Assembly: GCA_949297015.1 (NCBI GenBank)
Contig: CASFRF010000052.1
Location: 1 to 57,793 of the forward strand
DNA length: 57,793 nucleotides
Source of the DNA: an uncultured bacterium
GTDB taxonomy: Bacteria > Verrucomicrobiota > Lentisphaeria > Victivallales > Victivallaceae
Direction: 5' to 3'
The notes beneath the pieces were generated by a model, which had not been told where the DNA came from, ran no database searches, and saw only the letters and a program-made list of their open reading frames with translations. Shown piece by piece: positions 52,550 to 57,793 of this stretch (its first letter is position 1; every line of letters starts with the position of its first letter). The position numbers and the translations under genes were made by a program.

Positions 52550-54998
52550 CGGCGAACTCCACCGCGGTCCGGTCCTCGATCAGTGCCGAGGAGGAGCCCA
52601 GCAGCAGCTCAAACCGTCCGGGCCGCGCCACGAATTCGCGCTTCACGGAATCGAAACAGGCGAAATCGCGGACCCCGAGGTCCCAGACCACCGTCCGCTC
52701 CTCGCCCGGCTGCAAGTCGACCTTGGCGAAGGCCCGCAGCTCCTTGGGCGGCCGGGGCGTCGGATTGTCGGGATCGGCCACATAGAGCTGCAACACCGCC
52801 TTGCCGGAACAGGAACCGGTATTCTTCGCCCGGGCCGTAACCCGGCAGGAGAAGGCCCCGGTCTTCACCGCTTCGAGCCCGCCGAACTGGAAGGAGGTGT
52901 AACTCAGACCGTGCCCGAAGGGGAACAGCGGCTCGATGCCCCGCGCCTCAAACCAGCGATAGCCCATGAACACCCCTTCGCGATAGAAGCAGGCTTCGGC
53001 GTGGTAGTCGTCGAGGAAATGGGCCGGGCTGTCGGCCAGACGCTTCGGGAAGGTGAAGGGCAGATGACCCGAAAAGTTCACCTCCCCGAACAGCAGCCGT
53101 GCGATCGCGGTCCCCGCCTCCATGCCCGCGTACCACATCTGCACCACCGCCGGCACCTGATCCAGCCACGGCAACTCCATGGGCGTGCCGCCGACCAGCG
53201 CCACCACCAGCCGGGGATTGACTTCGGCCAGTGCGGCGATCAGCTCATTCTGACCGTCGTGCAGCGCCATATCCTTGCGGTCGGCCCCCTCCACGTCGTA
53301 GAAGTGGTTGAGTCCGCCGAAGAACAGCACCACATCGGCCCGGCGCGCCGCCGCCAGCACCGCCTCGCGCCCCGCCGGCGCCTCCGCACTGCGCTCGGCG
53401 AAGCGGATCCGGACCCGGGCAGTCCCCTCGACCCGGCGCGGCTGCAGCTCCAGCTTGAGTTCATAGCTCCGGCCGGCCCGGAAGGTGTAGTCCATTCCGC
53501 TGCGGGTGACTTCGGGCGAACTCATCACCACCACCTCGCCGTCGACCGCGAACCAGCCCTGACGGCAGTCGTCGAGCACCAGCGTTCCGACCCAGTCGCG
53601 CCGGGGCGTGAACCGGGCCCGGACCCGGACCGAAATCCGGTCCAGCTCCTCCTCGGAGAAGATCAGCTCCGCATCGGCCAGCGGCACGCTCCGGCAGGGC
53701 TCCCCCGCGAAGTCGCGGTTGTCGAAGTACTCGGCCAGCCAGCCGCCGGTGCCCGCTCCGGAGTCGACGATGTCGAGCCACTCGCCGGGGAACGGCGTCC
53801 CCTCGGCGCTGAAGTCGGGGTAGCCGCGCAGAAACTCGATCGCCACCGCGTCACCCAGGAGTTTCTGCAACCCCTCCAGCGGCGTCACCTCGTAGAGCGC
53901 CTTGACCGCCGAACTGTTGCCCCCCGCGTGATGCCGGGTTACGGCGTTGTCGCCGACCACCAGCACCCGGCGCAGCCGGGTCCGGTCCAGCGGCAGCAGC
54001 GCGCCCTCGTTTTTCAACAGCACCATCGCCTCTTCGGCGATGGACCTCGCGGCGGCCTGATGCTCCGGCGTATTCAAGGCGCCGCGCTTGACCGTTCCGT
54101 CCAGCTGGCCCACCCGGTTCAGCAGCCGCAGAATGCGCCGGACCTTGTCGTCGAGCACTGCAACTTCGATCTCGCCGCGCTCGACCGCCTCGCGGAAGGG
54201 TCGTCCCAGATAGTAGGCTTCGTAATCGGTTCCGGTCCCCATCTCCAGATCCATGCCGCCGCGCGCCGCCTCGAAGGTGTCGTGCACCCCGGCCCAGTCG
54301 GAGATGACCACCCCGTCGAACCCCCACTCCTTTTTCAGAATCTGATTCAAGAGATAGTCGTTCTGACAGCAGTGCTGACCGCGGAACCGGTTGTAGGCCC
54401 CCATCAGCGACCAGACGCCGCCGTCGCGGACCACCCGCTCAAAGGCGGCGAGATACAGCTCGCGCAACGTGCGCTCGTCGCACTGGGCGTCGACGCCGTT
54501 GCGGTTCAGCTCCTGACTGTTCAAGGCGTAGTGCTTGACGCAGGCGGCCACCCCTTGACGCTGAATAGCCCGGACCGTTCCCGCCGCCAGCACCCCGACC
54601 AGCACCGGATCCTCGCTCAGATACTCGAAGTTGCGGCCGCAGAGCGGCGTCCGCAGCAGATTGACGCCGGGCCCCAGAATGATGTCCTTGCCGCGGGCCC
54701 GCGCCTCCTCCCCCAGCACCGTGCCGAAGAGCGTTCCGCAGTCGGTGCTCCAGGTGGCGGCCAGCGCCGTACCGGTCGGCAGATAGGTGGCGTAGTCCCA
54801 GTCGCAGTCCAGCGGATCCCAGCCGTCGCGCACCAGTTCGCGCCGGACGCCGTGCGGACCGTCGGACATGGTGAACTCGGGGATCCCCAGCCGGGGCACG
54901 CCGGGAACCGAAAACTTGCTCCCGGCGTGGCACAGCGCGACCTTCTCGGCCGTGGTCAGCTCTCCGAGCAACTCCTCCAGCCGCGACTCCGGAACCAT
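52539..54998 (-). CDS. Family 3 beta-glucosidase-like hydrolase
   Basis: The 819 residues have a GH3 N-terminal barrel with GPGVNLLRTPLCGRNFE near 110, KHYALN (155-160) and the nucleophile D234 in VISDWAG. A PA14 insert spans about residues 410-530 (WLAEYFDNRDFAGE onward), followed by the GH3 C-terminal domain and a fibronectin-III-like end (KELRAFAKVDLQPGEE). There is no signal peptide, so it is intracellular. It shares a base with the GH31 stop (TGATG). It probably removes terminal beta-linked sugars with the GH31 partner. Confidence 0.95.
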   Translation of the reverse strand: MVPESRLEELLGELTTAEKVALCHAGSKFSVPGVPRLGIPEFTMSDGPHGVRRELVRDGWDPLDCDWDYATYLPTGTALAATWSTDCGTLFGTVLGEEARARGKDIILGPGVNLLRTPLCGRNFEYLSEDPVLVGVLAAGTVRAIQRQGVAACVKHYALNSQELNRNGVDAQCDERTLRELYLAAFERVVRDGGVWSLMGAYNRFRGQHCCQNDYLLNQILKKEWGFDGVVISDWAGVHDTFEAARGGMDLEMGTGTDYEAYYLGRPFREAVERGEIEVAVLDDKVRRILRLLNRVGQLDGTVKRGALNTPEHQAAARSIAEEAMVLLKNEGALLPLDRTRLRRVLVVGDNAVTRHHAGGNSSAVKALYEVTPLEGLQKLLGDAVAIEFLRGYPDFSAEGTPFPGEWLDIVDSGAGTGGWLAEYFDNRDFAGEPCRSVPLADAELIFSEEELDRISVRVRARFTPRRDWVGTLVLDDCRQGWFAVDGEVVVMSSPEVTRSGMDYTFRAGRSYELKLELQPRRVEGTARVRIRFAERSAEAPAGREAVLAAARRADVVLFFGGLNHFYDVEGADRKDMALHDGQNELIAALAEVNPRLVVALVGGTPMELPWLDQVPAVVQMWYAGMEAGTAIARLLFGEVNFSGHLPFTFPKRLADSPAHFLDDYHAEACFYREGVFMGYRWFEARGIEPLFPFGHGLSYTSFQFGGLEAVKTGAFSCRVTARAKNTGSCSGKAVLQLYVADPDNPTPRPPKELRAFAKVDLQPGEERTVVWDLGVRDFACFDSVKREFVARPGRFELLLGSSSALIEDRTAVEFAGEL

Positions 54999-57214
54999 CA
55001 GCGCCGCTCCCGGAACGTCGGATTCGCTTCGAGCTCAAACCACAGCTTCCCGAAGCGGTCGTTGAGCGTCTCGGCGGTCAGCGCCGGGCAGCCCTCGGTG
55101 AAGGCGACCCGGAGCTTCGCTTCGGAGAATCCGGCCTTGTTGCGGTAATCAAAACTGATGCCGTCATCGGCCAGATAGTGAAGCTCGGTCACGCCGTTGA
55201 AGCCGGGCGCGGCGTAGGCGGCGAGTTTGACCTCGCGCAGCCGTTCGGCGTCGGCGAACTCCGGCGGATTCTCCCACATCGGGATCACCGCGCCTTCGCG
55301 GATGAACAGCGGCGTGCTCTCCCACTCCTTATCCACGGCGATGAATTGGTTGCCCTCGTACCAGCGGTCGTGGAACGGATCGAACCAGCGGCCCGGCCCC
55401 GGCAGCGCCACGAACCGGCGCTGCTGCCCCTCCACCACGAACGGCGCCTGCATGATCCAGGAGCCGACCATAAACTGATCGTCGATCCGGTCCAGCGCCA
55501 GCTCGGGCGTATCCTGGAACTCGTAGAACAACGGCCGCAGAATCGGGGCCCCCGCGCGTTCCTGCTCGATGAAGAGATTGTACAAATAGGGCAGCAGCCG
55601 GTAGCGCAGCCGCACGCAGTCGCCGAGCTTCCGGCAGGCTTCAGCGCCGAACTCCCAGGGTTCGCGCCGCCGGGTGCCCCAGCCCGAGTGGTTGCGGAAG
55701 AAGGGAAAGAGACAACCGGCCTTGTACCAGTCGACCGCCAGTTCGGGGGTCGGATCGCAGGCGAAGCCCGGCACGTCCGGCCCGCAGAAGGGGATGCCGG
55801 AGAGCGAAAGGTTCAACACCATCGGGATCGCGCCCCGGAGATGGTAATAGTTGGAGATGTTGTCCCCGGTCCAGATCGCGCTGTAGCGGCTGGTGGAGAT
55901 GTACCCGCTGCGGCTGACGATGAAGGGCCGCTTATCGGGATTGTGGCGTTTGAAGCCCTCGAAGGTGGCGCGCTGCATGCCCAGCGCGTACTGGTTGTGA
56001 TAGGACTCATGGGGTTTCTTCCCGTGGTCGAAGCGCATCTCGTCGAGCTCCGAAGCGCCGGTGGAGGGGTCGTTCATATCGACCCAGAAGCCGTCCAGTC
56101 CGGAGCGGTCGAGGAAGATCCGGACCTCGTCGGCCCACCAGTCCCGCGCCGCCGGCAGCGAGAAGTCGGGGAACACGGTGGCGCCCGGCCAGACGAACCC
56201 GACGTAGTTGTCCTGTTCGGTGTTTTTGCAGTAGATGTCGGCGGCCAATCCGCGCTCGTAGACCTCATAGCCCCGGGTCAGCGAGACGCCGGGGTCGAGA
56301 ATCACCACGCAGTGCCGGTCCCGGGCCTGCAGCGCGCCGAACTCCGCCTTGGGATCCTTGAAGTTCGCCGGATCGAAGGTGAAGACCTGGAACTTGTTCA
56401 TGTAATCGATATCCATCCAGAGTCCGTCCAGCGGGATCTGGTTCAGCCGGTATTTGCTGTCCACCTCGGTCAGGTCGGTCGCCGGGGAACGGTAGCCCCA
56501 GCGGCACTGCTGCATGCCGATCGACCAGAACGGCGGCCGGGGCAGCCGGCCGCAGAGGGTCTGCAGCTTGCTGCAGAGCTCGGGCAGCGAGGGGCCGTAG
56601 AGGAAGTAGACCGCGGGCTGGCCGCCGGTCGAACCGAACATGAAGTAGGGATCGAAGGTCAGGGCCTGACCGGGGCGGAAATTTTCGGGAGCGTTGAAGC
56701 TCATAAAGTCGGCATAGGGATTGTCCACCAGAATGCCGGCGTACTCGTTGCCGTTCTTGATCAGGATGTAGGGAATGGTCACATACATCGGATCGGTGGG
56801 GCTGAATTCGACCTGCTTGCCGTAGAAGTCGGCCATCACGTCGGTGTTCCAGAATTTGGTGCGCAGCCCGCTCTTCTCAAAGCCGTTGTTCTTCTCACCC
56901 AGCCCGTAGTAGCGATAGGTGTTCTGATGCTCGAAGCAGCACATCCACTTGCTCCCGGAGACGCCGAACACATAGTTGGGCACACTCTTCAGAAAGCCGA
57001 ACCGGAAGCCCTCGGGCGTAAGCTCCAGCTTCACCGCCGAAGGCTGTCCGGCGAAGGCCGCCTCGTCCAGCTCCGCCTGACTGTCGGAGGAGCTCCAGCG
57101 CTCCGGGTCACGCACCAGAAGTTTGCTGATGCCGTTGCCGAGGTCGCTCACCTCGAACCGTCCGGGCCGGTCGAACTTGAAATTGACCGGATGATCACAC
57201 TTGTTGAAATACAT
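54998..57214 (-). CDS. Family 31 alpha-glucosidase/alpha-xylosidase-like hydrolase
   Basis: The 738 residues include the GH31 barrel with GLWMDIDYM near 265, the nucleophile D379 in WVDMNDPS and the acid/base D451 in WTGDNIS. N- and C-terminal beta domains flank it. No signal peptide is seen, so it acts in the cytoplasm. The enzyme removes alpha-linked glucose or xylose. The start is ATG 57214 with AAAGGAAACGAG upstream. The longer frame to 57268 was rejected because it lacks a ribosome site. It heads the GH31-GH3-DUF4105 operon. Confidence 0.95.
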   Translation of the reverse strand: MYFNKCDHPVNFKFDRPGRFEVSDLGNGISKLLVRDPERWSSSDSQAELDEAAFAGQPSAVKLELTPEGFRFGFLKSVPNYVFGVSGSKWMCCFEHQNTYRYYGLGEKNNGFEKSGLRTKFWNTDVMADFYGKQVEFSPTDPMYVTIPYILIKNGNEYAGILVDNPYADFMSFNAPENFRPGQALTFDPYFMFGSTGGQPAVYFLYGPSLPELCSKLQTLCGRLPRPPFWSIGMQQCRWGYRSPATDLTEVDSKYRLNQIPLDGLWMDIDYMNKFQVFTFDPANFKDPKAEFGALQARDRHCVVILDPGVSLTRGYEVYERGLAADIYCKNTEQDNYVGFVWPGATVFPDFSLPAARDWWADEVRIFLDRSGLDGFWVDMNDPSTGASELDEMRFDHGKKPHESYHNQYALGMQRATFEGFKRHNPDKRPFIVSRSGYISTSRYSAIWTGDNISNYYHLRGAIPMVLNLSLSGIPFCGPDVPGFACDPTPELAVDWYKAGCLFPFFRNHSGWGTRRREPWEFGAEACRKLGDCVRLRYRLLPYLYNLFIEQERAGAPILRPLFYEFQDTPELALDRIDDQFMVGSWIMQAPFVVEGQQRRFVALPGPGRWFDPFHDRWYEGNQFIAVDKEWESTPLFIREGAVIPMWENPPEFADAERLREVKLAAYAAPGFNGVTELHYLADDGISFDYRNKAGFSEAKLRVAFTEGCPALTAETLNDRFGKLWFELEANPTFRERR

Positions 57215-57307
57215 CTCGTTTCCTTTCCCTAGAGATCCTGTTCCGGCCGCTCCGCCGTTCTTCACCACACCAACCGGAATCCGCCCCGCGAAATTCCGGA
57301 TTCCGAT

Positions 57308-57335
57308 ACTATAACCATCCGGACTCGAAAGTCAA
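57308..57335 (-). promoter_or_regulatory. Promoter of the GH31-GH3-DUF4105 operon (TTGACT-16-TATAGT)
   Basis: On the minus strand TTGACT (57330-57335) and TATAGT (57308-57313) are 16 bases apart. The -35 box overlaps the stop codon of the phosphopantetheinyl transferase gene. Confidence 0.65.
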
Positions 57336-57793
57336 CCCCGAAAACGCTCCCGGGGCAGCGCCAAAAGCGCCAGCAGCCACCCTGAAACCGGGCAGCGCCG
57401 GAGCTGCGGCGTCAGCTCCCCGAAGGGTGCCGGAGCCCGCAGCCGGTAACACCCGTCCGCCCCCCGGCTCAGCGCGGCGTCCGCGAACCCCGGCCGCAAC
57501 CCGGTCAGCGGGTACTGCAACTTGAAGAACGCCTCCTTGACCGAGAAGGCCGTCGCCGCGAAGGTCCGCGCCTCCGCCTCCGGCAGCGTCCGGTAACAGG
57601 CCAGCTCCGGCGCCGTGAGCACCGCTTCGGCCAGTCGTGCATGCATCCGCCCCGGGTCCTCCAGATCGAGCCCAACCGACCACAGCCGGTCGGCCGGAGC
57701 CACCGCCGCCGCGGCGAACTCCCCGGAGTGCGTAATCGAACCGACCACGCCGGGGGGCCACTGCGGAGCCCGGCCGGGCCCGCGGCCGATCGG
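57332..57793 (-). CDS. 4'-phosphopantetheinyl transferase, Sfp/EntD type (5' end cut by window)
   Basis: The visible C-terminal part of about 153 residues has WPPGVVGSITHS, the Mg-binding GLDLED and the catalytic FSVKEAFFK, which together define EntD/Sfp-type enzymes. They load the pantetheine arm onto carrier proteins of polyketide, peptide or fatty acid synthesis. The N-terminus lies beyond the right edge. No synthase gene is in the window, so the partner is unknown. Confidence 0.9.
   Translation of the reverse strand, partial: PIGRGPGRAPQWPPGVVGSITHSGEFAAAAVAPADRLWSVGLDLEDPGRMHARLAEAVLTAPELACYRTLPEAEARTFAATAFSVKEAFFKLQYPLTGLRPGFADAALSRGADGCYRLRAPAPFGELTPQLRRCPVSGWLLALLALPRERFRG

Overview
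The window looks like chromosomal DNA from a GC-rich, Gram-negative, anaerobic, sugar-degrading bacterium, most likely of the Lentisphaerota (Victivallis-like). This assignment is inferred from gene content, not from a search. The clues are an H-X9-DG type pseudopilin with the [18 protein letters not shown] segment beside a hydrolase-like gene, lipid A / Kdo / LPS-export genes (LpxK, KdsD, LptE-like), a full-length pyruvate:ferredoxin oxidoreductase, and many glycosidase or deacetylase genes. I find 44 protein genes. Two are cut by the window ends. No stretch over 300 bases lacks a gene, and I see no rRNA, tRNA, CRISPR array, insertion sequence or prophage.

Layout. 1-6599 (minus): priA, then a TMTC-like GT-C/TPR membrane protein, fetA-fetB metal-export ABC transporter, a HEPN-like/membrane fusion and a BaiN/HI0933-like flavoprotein, tightly overlapping. 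6724-8982 (plus): Aas-like acyltransferase/acyl-ACP synthetase. 9072-17558 (plus): a four-gene glycan operon with two recognisable hydrolase folds, one unrecognised toroid-like protein and a lipoprotein sialate O-acetylesterase. 17625-19941 (minus): pseudopilin plus TIM-barrel hydrolase-like gene. 20104-23622 (minus): nifJ with its own promoter, leader hairpin and terminator. 23779-37720 (minus): a long co-directional run of lpxK, hisE, hisG, kdsD, a TPR protein, LptE-like lipoprotein, KtrB-KtrA potassium uptake, a second (cytoplasmic) acetylesterase, HIT protein, Gfo/Idh/MocA oxidoreductase, sugar isomerase/epimerase, HtrA-like protease and an MFS transporter.

37827-40505 (minus): a P-type cation ATPase preceded by a near-consensus promoter and a short leader ending in an intrinsic terminator. 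This is the best candidate for an undescribed regulatory RNA. 40745-45683: DUF2079 membrane protein, a secreted 20-residue tandem-repeat protein, Hsp33, a nucleotidyltransferase and an AT-richer small membrane protein. 45621-49477: an AraC-family regulator divergent from a GH4 glycosidase, with an arrangement of repeats resembling AraC half-sites between them, then an NSS-family sodium symporter. 49628-51485: HD-domain protein with two YeeE/YedE half-proteins that lack the family's signature cysteines. 51455-57214 (minus): GH31, GH3 and DUF4105 genes. 57332-end: an Sfp/EntD-type phosphopantetheinyl transferase.

Taken together, the carbohydrate genes (GH31, GH3, GH4, two acetylesterases, isomerase/oxidoreductase pair, novel hydrolase-like genes) suggest degradation of decorated host or plant glycans, with pyruvate going to acetyl-CoA through NifJ. 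Promoters of the form TTGnnn-16/17-TATAnT can be read in most intergenic gaps.
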